A stretch of DNA of 64,000 bases from assembly GCA_024402135.1 (NCBI GenBank), contig JAKSJN010000001.1, positions 62,001-126,000 on the forward strand. The letters run 5' to 3'. Both the position numbers and the translations under genes were made by a program. Numbering within the stretch: the stretch's first letter is position 1; every line of letters begins with the position of its first letter. Of this stretch, positions 28,411-36,387 are shown piece by piece. This stretch comes from Bacteroidales bacterium. GTDB taxonomy: Bacteria > Bacteroidota > Bacteroidia > Bacteroidales > UBA932. The notes below the pieces were generated by a model. The model searched no databases. It was not told where the DNA came from and saw nothing but the letters and a program-made list of their open reading frames with translations.

Positions 28411-28503
28411 TACTTTTGCGATAATCATAAAAGTATCAACAAACAGCAAAGTATCGAATCAGTACGTATCCGAGGTCGGGAGTTCCCGGCCTCTATTTTT
28501 TAT
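28411..28503 (+). ncRNA. Candidate short intergenic transcript
   Basis: In the gap between two plus-strand genes, TACTTTTG (28411-28418) fits the -7 consensus and about 55 bases beyond it is a strong hairpin with a T-tract. The roughly 75-nt transcript would contain no ORF. The promoter has no clear -33 element and the segment might instead be a decay product or a trailer of the upstream gene. Confidence 0.3.
28472..28501 (+). terminator. Rho-independent terminator
   Basis: A 9-bp stem GAGGTCGGG/CCCGGCCTC (28472-28480 with 28485-28493, one G-T pair), loop AGTT, followed by a T-rich run to 28501. Confidence 0.75.
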
Positions 28504-28521
28504 GATTTCACGAGTTTTTCT

Positions 28522-28529
28522 TAAATTTG
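28522..28529 (+). promoter_or_regulatory. -7 promoter box for the acyltransferase-nadE genes
   Basis: TAAATTTG lies 24 bases before the ATG at 28554, just after the upstream hairpin terminator. Confidence 0.45.
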
Positions 28530-28553
28530 ACAGGATATATTAACATTGCTTAA

Positions 28554-29666
28554 ATGAACGGAAGAAGAATCGTATTTGCCGACTGGCTGCGCATTACAGC
28601 GTGTTTCCTTGTAATGCTTGTCCATGCTGCCGAGAATTTCTACGGAGCTGACAGTTCCGGTCTGGCCGGTAACGTCTCGATGCTGGCAAATGAGTCAAAT
28701 CGCTTCTGGGTTGCCTTCTATGACGGTTTCTGCGCAAGAAGCTGTGTGCCGCTGTTCATTGTGCTGTCATCTTTCCTTCTGGTTCCTATGAAGCCTGGAC
28801 AGACTATGACGGGATTCTACAGGAAACGCTTCGGACACGTTCTGCCGCCGATGATTCTGTTCATGTTCCTTTACTGCATTCTTCCTCTCGCATGGGGCGG
28901 CATGACATGGGAACAGTCGCTGGCAGACCTGAAGATGATTCCATGGAACTTCCCGTCAATGGCAGGTCACCTGTGGTTCATGTACCCGCTTCTCAGCCTG
29001 TATCTGATCATCCCTGTGGTTTCGCCATGGCTGGAGAAATCGACAGCCAAGGAAGAGCTGATCTTCATAGGACTCTTCGTCGTTTCAACATTCATCCCGT
29101 TCATTCACAGATTCATCGCCGAGGAGATCTGGGGCGAGTGTTTCTGGAACGGATTCTCGTTGTTGTGGTATTGCTCAGGATTTCTTGGATATCTTGTGCT
29201 ATCGCACTTTATACGCTTTCATCTCAAGTGGAACAATAGCAGGCGCATGATTATCGGTGCCATATCGTTCCTGGCTGGAGCAGTGTTTACCGGCTGGTCA
29301 TTCTGGCTCAAGGGCGAGCCCGGAGTCGTTCTGCCTACACCTGACCTTGAATGGGCCTGGCATTTCTGCTCACCTAACGTTCTCGCCGCAACCTTTGGAA
29401 TGTTCCTGATGTTCAGCTGCATCAGAAGTGATTCCGCTCCAAAGGCTGTGACTTCACTTTCAAAGCTGTCATTCGGCATGTACCTCATGCATCTTTTCTA
29501 TCTTGCGCCAATCGCCAACGCCGTTATCGGAGGCAATGCTGCCGACCCGGCCGTTCCTGTCTGGGCTGCGATTCCACTCATTGCGTGTGCGACCTTCGTA
29601 TGCTGTGCGATAACGTCCTGGCTCATATCGAAGATTCCTGGCAGCAAGTGGATAATAGGCGCTTAA
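28554..29666 (+). CDS. Acyltransferase 3 family membrane protein
   Basis: The 370 residues form about ten membrane helices of the acyltransferase-3 (OafA/WecH-like) family, which O-acylates surface sugars. The start is typical: RRIVFADWLRITACFLVMLVHAAENF, where the Arg and His lie at the catalytic core in the family, then FVKR-like SCVPLFIVLSSFLLVP and HLWFMYPLLSLYLIIPV. There is no attached SGNH domain. A -7 box TAAATTTG lies at 28522-28529. nadE follows after 10 bases. The acceptor is unknown. Confidence 0.88.
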   Translation: MNGRRIVFADWLRITACFLVMLVHAAENFYGADSSGLAGNVSMLANESNRFWVAFYDGFCARSCVPLFIVLSSFLLVPMKPGQTMTGFYRKRFGHVLPPMILFMFLYCILPLAWGGMTWEQSLADLKMIPWNFPSMAGHLWFMYPLLSLYLIIPVVSPWLEKSTAKEELIFIGLFVVSTFIPFIHRFIAEEIWGECFWNGFSLLWYCSGFLGYLVLSHFIRFHLKWNNSRRMIIGAISFLAGAVFTGWSFWLKGEPGVVLPTPDLEWAWHFCSPNVLAATFGMFLMFSCIRSDSAPKAVTSLSKLSFGMYLMHLFYLAPIANAVIGGNAADPAVPVWAAIPLIACATFVCCAITSWLISKIPGSKWIIGA

Positions 29667-29676
29667 CTGATTGAAT

Positions 29677-31704
29677 ATGAATAATTACGGATATATAAGA
29701 ACTGCAGCGGCCTCACCAAGGGTATGGCTGGCTGACGTAAACGCCAACGTAAAGGAAATCTGCACTCAGATCGACAAGGCAGAGGACGAAAAAGTATCGT
29801 TGCTGGTATTTCCCGAGCTCGGTATCACAGGATACACATGTGGAGACCTGTTCGGCCAGAGACTGCTTCTCGAGCAGGCTGAGAGGGGAGTAGGCAGGAT
29901 CATGGACCATTGCCGGGGCAAGAAGGTAACAGCTGTCGTAGGTGTTCCTGTGCGTCATCGTGACAGGCTCTACAACTGTGCAGCCGTCATTCGTGACGGT
30001 GCAATCCACGGACTTGTTCCCAAGATATATCTGCCTACCTACAACGAGTTCTACGAGTCACGCTGGTTTGCCAGCGGCTCGGACTTTCTTGATGGCCGCG
30101 ACGGAGCCGCATGCATAAGGTTCGCCGGGGAGGATGTACGCATTTCTCCTAACATGCTTTTCGAGCTGGGAGAGTGTACCTTTGCAATCGAGATATGTGA
30201 AGACCTGTGGGTTCCTATCCCGCCGTCTTCTTATCACGCCCTTGCCGGAGCGACCATCATCGTCAACCAGTCAGCCAGCAACGAGGTCCTCATGAAGCAT
30301 ACATACCGCAAGAGCCTCGTAAGCAACCAGAGTGCAAGAACGATGTGCGGATACATCTATTGTTCAAGCGCTTACGGCGAGTCAACCCAAGACATGGTGT
30401 ATGCTGGTTCTTCCATGATCTGCGAGAATGGTTCCATGATGGCAGAAGCCGAGCGTTTCACTATGGGCGGTACCATGATCATTGCCGACATAGACATCGA
30501 GAAGCTCCAGGCCCTCCGCCGCAAACAGAATACGTTCAATTCCATCGCACCGGATGGCAGCAGGTCTACGGAAAACAATGCCGTCTATGAGACTGTCGAC
30601 CTGGGAGCCGCAGCTGACACCGACTACGAGTCGTGCCTCATGCGGCATGTGGAGCCTCATCCTTTCGTTCCGGGCGGAGATCCTGCCGAAATCGACCGTC
30701 GTGCCAAGGAAATCACTTCAATCCAGACCATGGGTCTCATGACCAGACTTGAGCATATCGGCTGCAAGACTGCTGTCATTGGCATATCAGGCGGACTTGA
30801 CAGCACCCTTGCTCTTATCATCACAGTAATGGCTTTCGACCGTCTCGGATGGTCACGCGACAGAATCATCGGCGTCACCATGCCTGGACTTGGCACCACC
30901 GTGCGCACCCATTCGAATGCAAGCGACCTGATGGAAGTGCTGGGTATCACTTCCCGCGAAATTTCGATAGTTCCTGCCGTCCGTCAGCATTTCAATGACA
31001 TTGGCCAGGACGAATCCGTCCACGACGTCACATACGAGAACTGCCAGGCTCGCGAACGTACCCAGATAATAATGGATATCGCCAACAAGGAAGGCGGTAT
31101 CGTCGTAGGAACCGGAGACCTCTCTGAAATGGCTCTCGGATGGGCGACCTACAACGGAGACCACATGAGCATGTATGCAGTCAATGGCAGCATCCCCAAG
31201 ACCCTCGTGAAATACCTGGTCAAGTGGGCGGCACTCAATCACTTCAATGAAACCACGGCAAGCGGGCGCAGCGCAAAGGATATCCTGCTGGACATCGTCG
31301 ATACACCGATCAGCCCTGAGCTTACTCCAGCTGACGAGAATGGAGAGATCAAGCAGAAAACAGAGGACCTCGTGGGTCCATATGAGCTGCATGATTTCTT
31401 CCTCTACAATTACTTCCGTTTCGGCTATTCTCCATCGAAGATTCTGTTCCTTGCAAAGAAAGCATTCCTGAACACAGAGCCGGACGCTTCGGTGTTTGTC
31501 GGTCCTGAGGGCAAGGCCAATGTCTATACCGAGGAAATCATCGAGAAGTGGCTCAGGAAGTTCATCTGGCGTTTCTTCAGCCAGCAGTTCAAGCGCTCAT
31601 GCATGCCTGATTCACCTAAGGTCGGTTCAGTAACACTGTCGCCACGCGGTGACTGGAGAATGCCTTCGGACGCAAAGGCGGTCATGTTCGCGGAAGACAT
31701 CTGA
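29677..31704 (+). CDS. nadE: Glutamine-hydrolysing NAD+ synthetase
   Basis: This enzyme makes NAD from nicotinate adenine dinucleotide, ATP and glutamine. The 675-residue fusion has an N-terminal nitrilase-type glutaminase (LLVFPELGITGYTCGD with the catalytic Glu, GLVPKIYLP with the Lys, and EICEDLWVP with the nucleophile Cys) and a C-terminal synthetase with the ATP-binding loop GISGGLDSTLAL. The frame opens with a TTG at 29671; ATG 29677 is preferred. The glutaminase domain lets it use glutamine instead of free ammonia. Confidence 0.95.
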   Translation: MNNYGYIRTAAASPRVWLADVNANVKEICTQIDKAEDEKVSLLVFPELGITGYTCGDLFGQRLLLEQAERGVGRIMDHCRGKKVTAVVGVPVRHRDRLYNCAAVIRDGAIHGLVPKIYLPTYNEFYESRWFASGSDFLDGRDGAACIRFAGEDVRISPNMLFELGECTFAIEICEDLWVPIPPSSYHALAGATIIVNQSASNEVLMKHTYRKSLVSNQSARTMCGYIYCSSAYGESTQDMVYAGSSMICENGSMMAEAERFTMGGTMIIADIDIEKLQALRRKQNTFNSIAPDGSRSTENNAVYETVDLGAAADTDYESCLMRHVEPHPFVPGGDPAEIDRRAKEITSIQTMGLMTRLEHIGCKTAVIGISGGLDSTLALIITVMAFDRLGWSRDRIIGVTMPGLGTTVRTHSNASDLMEVLGITSREISIVPAVRQHFNDIGQDESVHDVTYENCQARERTQIIMDIANKEGGIVVGTGDLSEMALGWATYNGDHMSMYAVNGSIPKTLVKYLVKWAALNHFNETTASGRSAKDILLDIVDTPISPELTPADENGEIKQKTEDLVGPYELHDFFLYNYFRFGYSPSKILFLAKKAFLNTEPDASVFVGPEGKANVYTEEIIEKWLRKFIWRFFSQQFKRSCMPDSPKVGSVTLSPRGDWRMPSDAKAVMFAEDI

Positions 31705-31797
31705 TTTTTGGGGCGCAATTCTCGCTTTTTTCGCCCAAATTGAGTAAATTCGCACGATTTTTTGAAACACAATAACTTAATAAATAACACACTTATT

Positions 31798-33033
31798 ATG
31801 AAAGATGCAATCATCATTCTCTGTGGCGGCGGTCCTGCCCCAGGCATGAACTCAGTTTCAATGAGCGTAGCAAAGACCTTCCTTACCAAGGGTTACAGAG
31901 TCATTGGCCTTCACGGCGGTTACTCAGGTCTTTTCTGCAAGAATGCCAACATCGAGGATATCGACTTCTTCAAGGCTGACCGTTACTTCAACAGAGGTGG
32001 TTCATATCTCCAGATGAGCCGTTTCAAGCCAACCGACAAGGACTTCGAGGAGAATTTCAACCTTGACCTTTTCAAGGACAACAACATCAAGCTTCTCGTG
32101 ACCATCGGTGGTGACGATACCGCATCTACAGCAAACAGAATCTCAAAGTTCCTTGCTGCAAAGAACTATCCTATCGCCAACATCCACTGTCCTAAGACAA
32201 TCGACAACGACCTTCCTCTTCCTAACAATGCTCCTACCTTCGGTTACAACTCTGCAAAGAACGAGGGTGCACACATTGCAAGAACCGTATACGAGGATGC
32301 TCGCACTTCAGGCAACTGGTTTGTAATCTGCGCAATGGGCCGTACCTGCGGTTCACTCGCTCTTGGTATCGGTGAGGCTACTCACTGCCCTATGACCATC
32401 ATCCCTGAGATGTTCAACAATACCAAGATGACCCTTGACAAGATCATCAAGCTTTCTGTTTCAGCTATCATCAAGAGAAGAATCATGGGCATCCAGTACG
32501 GTACCATCGTTACCGCCGAGGGTCTCTTCCACGATGAGGGTGTTATGCAGGAGATGGTTGACGCTGGCGTTAACTTCACCTTCGACGAGCATGGTCATCC
32601 AGAGCTTGGCAAGATCTCAAAGGCTGTCATCTTCAGTGACCTCCTCGACAAGGAGTGCAAGAAGATTGGTCTCAAGCTCAAGAGCCGTCCAGTAGAGATC
32701 GGCTACGATGTTCGCTGCCAGGATCCAGTCGCATATGACCTTACCTACTGCACCGAGCTCGCAATGGGCGTTTATCAGCTCTTCAGCGAGGGCAAGACCG
32801 GCTGTATGGTTTACGTAGATTCTTACGGCCAGGTTTCACCTCTCTATCTCGCTGACCTCCAGGACCCTGAGACCGGCAAGATTCCTCCAAGAATCGTCGA
32901 CATCAAGGCTGGTACCGCTACCAACTACTACAACTACATCGCTCAGTACGTTACCGCTGCTGACTACGAGGAGGCTAAGAAGTATGTAGCTAACCCAGAG
33001 GACTACGATTTCGCAAAGATCCTTAACTGGTAA
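31798..33033 (+). CDS. pfp: 6-phosphofructokinase, probably pyrophosphate-dependent
   Basis: This enzyme phosphorylates fructose 6-phosphate in glycolysis. The 411 residues contain GGDDT at 104-108 and PKTIDND at 132-138. In the family an Asp at the second position after GG and a Lys before TIDND mark pyrophosphate users, whereas ATP users have Gly at both; the assignment follows from that rule. The start at ATG 31798 gives MKDAIIILCGGGPAPGMNS; an upstream in-frame ATG at 31762 adds 12 residues without homology. Codon choice looks strongly biased, as expected for an abundant protein. A hairpin terminator follows 20 bases after the stop. Confidence 0.93.
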   Translation: MKDAIIILCGGGPAPGMNSVSMSVAKTFLTKGYRVIGLHGGYSGLFCKNANIEDIDFFKADRYFNRGGSYLQMSRFKPTDKDFEENFNLDLFKDNNIKLLVTIGGDDTASTANRISKFLAAKNYPIANIHCPKTIDNDLPLPNNAPTFGYNSAKNEGAHIARTVYEDARTSGNWFVICAMGRTCGSLALGIGEATHCPMTIIPEMFNNTKMTLDKIIKLSVSAIIKRRIMGIQYGTIVTAEGLFHDEGVMQEMVDAGVNFTFDEHGHPELGKISKAVIFSDLLDKECKKIGLKLKSRPVEIGYDVRCQDPVAYDLTYCTELAMGVYQLFSEGKTGCMVYVDSYGQVSPLYLADLQDPETGKIPPRIVDIKAGTATNYYNYIAQYVTAADYEEAKKYVANPEDYDFAKILNW

Positions 33034-33053
33034 TCACATTACCTCCATAAAAT

Positions 33054-33090
33054 AAGAAGGTGGCCCGAAAAGGTCACCTTCTTTATTTTT
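33054..33090 (+). terminator. Rho-independent terminator after phosphofructokinase
   Basis: A 12-bp stem AAGAAGGTGGCC/GGTCACCTTCTT (33054-33065 with 33072-33083, one G-T pair) with loop CGAAAA, followed by TATTTTT. Confidence 0.85.
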
Positions 33091-33129
33091 ATGTATCCAT
33101 GACGGAAGCGGTGCTCCCGATGCATCGCA

Positions 33130-34401
33130 TCAGAATATCTTGATTATCACAGCATCCCGTGCCGCAACTGTAACCGGAACACCGTTCTCGACAGCCTTGA
33201 GATTGACGCCAAGGTAGTCCGAAGCGTGTTCAGGGATGTTGATGTTCATTTCGACCTTGCAGTCGTCAAAGTTTGATACTACAAGGTAGGTATCCTCGCC
33301 ATCGCTTCTAAGAAAAGCGAACTGCTTGTCCTGATTGAAACCTTGCTCAGGACCGTTGGCGTAGCAGAGATCGAAAGTTTTGCCACTCTGGAAAGCCGGT
33401 TCGCTTGCAATCAATGCTATCTCGCGATATCTCTCAAGTGACTCCGCTTCGGCTTCGGTAAGTTCTCCCTCACCATGGATATTTGCGTACAGACGGTCGA
33501 TGGCAGGGTAGTGACGCCACTCAAAGATACTCGTGCGGCGGTTGCCCTCGATAGAAGCATCTTCACCGACCTCCTCGCCGAAATAGATCATGAAAGGAGC
33601 TGTATTCAGCAGCATGGAAACATGAAGCGCTGCCCAGTTGTTGAAACGGATTTCATCATGGTTCTCAAGGAAGTTAAGCATCTTTGGCTGAAGATCGCCC
33701 AGGAACTGCCAGTTCCAGCTGATAGCCTTTGCCGTGCCGCGATTTTCATGCATTGCAAGCAAGACATCGTACAATCCGGACTTATCATACAGATAATCAA
33801 ATCCTAAGCCTGTATATTCGCCATAGCTGTCCTTGTTATATGCTTCAGCAATGAAGATCACATCCGGGTACTGCTCCTTCACATTCGAGATGGCATATCT
33901 CAGGAATGGCTTGGGAACCAGCTCGACCATGTCACAACGGAAACCATCAACGCCCTTGGATGCCCAGAAGCGAAGGACTTCAGTCATTTCATCCCATGAG
34001 CGTGTATCGATATAATCTATCTTCAGGGTATCCGTCCAGTCATAGTCTCCATAGTCGAAATGCGGAACGTTGCCGATATAGTCACGTCCTACATGATTGG
34101 GAATGAAGTCTACGACCACTTTCAATCCGGCTTCGTGCGTACGTCTGACCAATGCCTCGAATTCCTCCATTCTCCTGTCCGGGTCATCGGCAAGATATGG
34201 ATTCACATCATAATGGTCATGAATTGCATATGGAGAGCCTGGATCACCCTTCACGAAGGATTGACCGGTTGAATGTCGTGCAATGCCTGTATACCAGACA
34301 TGGCTGACACCAAGAGTCTTCAGGTGTGAAAAGAAGGGCGCGTCAGCCGCCGACATGCGTCCATTGCCCCAAAGCCTTGTAAGTAATTGATATACAATCA
34401 T
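33130..34401 (-). CDS. Alpha-amylase family glycoside hydrolase (GH13), cytoplasmic
   Basis: The 423 residues are a GH13 TIM barrel with all four conserved regions: DFIPNH (98-103), GFRCDM with nucleophile D157, IAEAY with acid/base E186, and FLENHDE containing the transition-state Asp. A short C-terminal beta domain follows (LVVSNFDDCKVEMNINIP). There is no signal peptide, so it should act on internal glucans or imported maltooligosaccharides. The exact specificity (amylase, glucanotransferase or trehalose-type) cannot be told. It overlaps the upstream phosphatase gene by one base (TAATG). Confidence 0.9.
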   Translation of the reverse strand: MIVYQLLTRLWGNGRMSAADAPFFSHLKTLGVSHVWYTGIARHSTGQSFVKGDPGSPYAIHDHYDVNPYLADDPDRRMEEFEALVRRTHEAGLKVVVDFIPNHVGRDYIGNVPHFDYGDYDWTDTLKIDYIDTRSWDEMTEVLRFWASKGVDGFRCDMVELVPKPFLRYAISNVKEQYPDVIFIAEAYNKDSYGEYTGLGFDYLYDKSGLYDVLLAMHENRGTAKAISWNWQFLGDLQPKMLNFLENHDEIRFNNWAALHVSMLLNTAPFMIYFGEEVGEDASIEGNRRTSIFEWRHYPAIDRLYANIHGEGELTEAEAESLERYREIALIASEPAFQSGKTFDLCYANGPEQGFNQDKQFAFLRSDGEDTYLVVSNFDDCKVEMNINIPEHASDYLGVNLKAVENGVPVTVAARDAVIIKIF

Positions 34402-35588
34402 TATTCCTTGCAGAGGATTTTCTTTGAAATGTCAGTATTGTCGTATCTTCCACAGAATTTTTCTGCGCCCTTGCCAATGGCATATACAGGGACAGGAGCT
34501 CCGGCATGACCGGTAGTTGTCCAACCGATGCCACCCTTTGCATTGAGAGCCTTGTTTTCAGATCCGGCAGGATATGCCTTGCCTCCCGCTACTGCATCAT
34601 CATAAACCTCCCAGAGAGGGGAATGACCGTTACCGATGGCAACGCCGCCGGTCTCATGGTCCGCAGTAACGACGATGAGTGTCTCATCCGGATGCTTCAG
34701 ATAGAATTCATATGCGACCTTGACAGCCTCATCCATATTCTGGATTGCAGTAATCATAGGCATGGTGTTGTTTGAATGAGCCTCCCAGTCAATCTCACCA
34801 CCTTCACACATGATGAAGAACGGCTTCTTGTCGCCAAGGTACTCCATACAGCTCTTGAACATAGAAACCTCCGACACAGTCTGTGACTTGATATCACGGC
34901 TCTCGTACTGCTGGGTGATGGTTCCGCGAGGTTCTGCGATGTAAACCATCTTCGACCTCTTGCCCTTCTTGGCATTGTTGAATTCCTCTTCACCGAAGCA
35001 CACGTCATATCCAGCGTCATTGAGCATCTCCTCTGAATTGTCATTTCCTTCGTTTCCGTTGAAATTGAGGAAGTTCTGGCCACCATAAAACTTGTAGCCA
35101 GCTACAGGGATCTCCTTTGTGATACCATAATAGTCGTAACGGCTCTTTGTATGACCGTAGAACGATCCTGGAGTCGCGTGATTTACCTGTACGGTCGACA
35201 TGATACCGATGTTGTAGCCTCTGTCCTGAAGGTCAAGCGCGAAACTGTATACAGGATTGCCGTCAGGGTCGACACCGAGCATGCCGTTATTTGTCTTTAC
35301 ACCACAGGCGATAGCCGTACCGCCCGCAGAAGAATCGGTGATACGGTCGTTTGCAGAGTAGGTATCGGCCATTCCGAGGTACGGGAACTGAGTGAAACAG
35401 AGCTGCGTTCCACCGATCAGGCCATCCTTATAGGAAAGATAAGACTCAGCAACGGATACATTCTCATGGCCCATGCCATCTCCGATGAACAGGAAGATGT
35501 ACTTGGCCGGCTTGTCTGCCTTGGAACATGAAAGACAACATGCTACAGCAAGGATAGCCGCCAGATACTTGGTTATGCTTTTTCTCAT
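34401..35588 (-). CDS. Alkaline phosphatase (PhoA type) lipoprotein
   Basis: This phosphomonoesterase is exported and probably lipid-anchored: signal ending LAVACCLSC with acceptor C21. The active-site landmarks are GDGMG (36-40, metal site), DSSAGGTA with nucleophile S86, CEGGEIDWEAH, VTADHETGG (metal ligands) and TTGHAGAPVPVYA. The 395 residues are compact relative to E. coli PhoA. It is followed by the overlapping GH13 gene. The TrmH gene precedes it by 11 bases on the same strand, so one transcript is plausible. Confidence 0.93.
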   Translation of the reverse strand: MRKSITKYLAAILAVACCLSCSKADKPAKYIFLFIGDGMGHENVSVAESYLSYKDGLIGGTQLCFTQFPYLGMADTYSANDRITDSSAGGTAIACGVKTNNGMLGVDPDGNPVYSFALDLQDRGYNIGIMSTVQVNHATPGSFYGHTKSRYDYYGITKEIPVAGYKFYGGQNFLNFNGNEGNDNSEEMLNDAGYDVCFGEEEFNNAKKGKRSKMVYIAEPRGTITQQYESRDIKSQTVSEVSMFKSCMEYLGDKKPFFIMCEGGEIDWEAHSNNTMPMITAIQNMDEAVKVAYEFYLKHPDETLIVVTADHETGGVAIGNGHSPLWEVYDDAVAGGKAYPAGSENKALNAKGGIGWTTTGHAGAPVPVYAIGKGAEKFCGRYDNTDISKKILCKE

Positions 35589-35599
35589 ACGCTATTGGG

Positions 35600-36331
35600 T
35601 TATCTTTGTTTTATCAGTCTTCTGCGGAATTCCGCAACGGTCACCGCCGTTGCAACGGCAGCATTAAGTGACTCTGATCCAGGGTCATCCGCAGGGAAAG
35701 GAGGAATATACAACCTGTCGCTTACCAATGCTTCAACAGCATCCGAGATACCGTTCGACTCGTTGCCTATGACTATGGCTACAGGCCTGTCCACGCCGGT
35801 CTGCAAGTCCTTTTCATACATATTTCCTCCATCCAGGAAAGTTCCGTAAACATTGCCGCCGGCATCCAGGACATCACGTGCAAAGCCGCATACGTCCATA
35901 TAATGGAATCTGACGCGGAAAATAGCGCCCATTGTCGACTGGACGACCTTTGGGTTGAAGACCTCGACCGTGTCCGGACTTGCGATTATCGCATTGATTC
36001 CAAACCATTCGGCGATACGGATGATTGTACCCAGATTTCCCGGGTCACGGATAGAATCAAGAGCCAGATAAAGACCATTTTCGATCCTGACGGGAGCAGG
36101 TGCTGGCTTGCGGAGCACAGCGATTGCGGGAGGAGGAGTACTCATCTGAGACATCCTTGCCATCGCTTCATCACCGACATCCTCACGACGATATGTCTTT
36201 ACCACCTCGAAGCCGGACTTGAGAGCCTCGGCCACCATCTTCTCGCCTTCAACGACAAAGCAACCGCTCTGGTCACGGAACTTCTTGGCTCCGAGATTCT
36301 TGACGCTCTTTATCTCCGCTGACGAAATCAT
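35600..36331 (-). CDS. TrmH/SpoU family RNA 2'-O-methyltransferase
   Basis: The 243 residues have an N-terminal substrate-binding domain (SVKNLGAKKFRDQSGCFVVEG) and a C-terminal SPOUT domain with the three motifs LALDSIRDPGNLGTIIRIAEWFG, AIVIGNESNGIS and IPPFPADDPGSESLNAAVATAVTVAEF, which form the knotted SAM site. It probably methylates a ribose in rRNA or tRNA. The frame opens at 36358, but ATG 36331 is preferred because the -7 box TATATTTG lies at 36356-36363. It diverges from tamL. Confidence 0.92.
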   Translation of the reverse strand: MISSAEIKSVKNLGAKKFRDQSGCFVVEGEKMVAEALKSGFEVVKTYRREDVGDEAMARMSQMSTPPPAIAVLRKPAPAPVRIENGLYLALDSIRDPGNLGTIIRIAEWFGINAIIASPDTVEVFNPKVVQSTMGAIFRVRFHYMDVCGFARDVLDAGGNVYGTFLDGGNMYEKDLQTGVDRPVAIVIGNESNGISDAVEALVSDRLYIPPFPADDPGSESLNAAVATAVTVAEFRRRLIKQR

Positions 36332-36355
36332 GATCCAATCCTTTTTTCTATCGTA

Positions 36356-36383
36356 CAAATATAAATAAAAATGATTAAATTTG
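36356..36383. promoter_or_regulatory. Divergent -7 boxes for trmH-like gene and tamL
   Basis: TATATTTG (minus, 36356-36363) sits 25 bases before the TrmH ATG. TAAATTTG (plus, 36376-36383) ends only 4 bases before the tamL ATG, so a transcript from it would be leaderless. Confidence 0.45.
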
Positions 36384-36387
36384 GACT

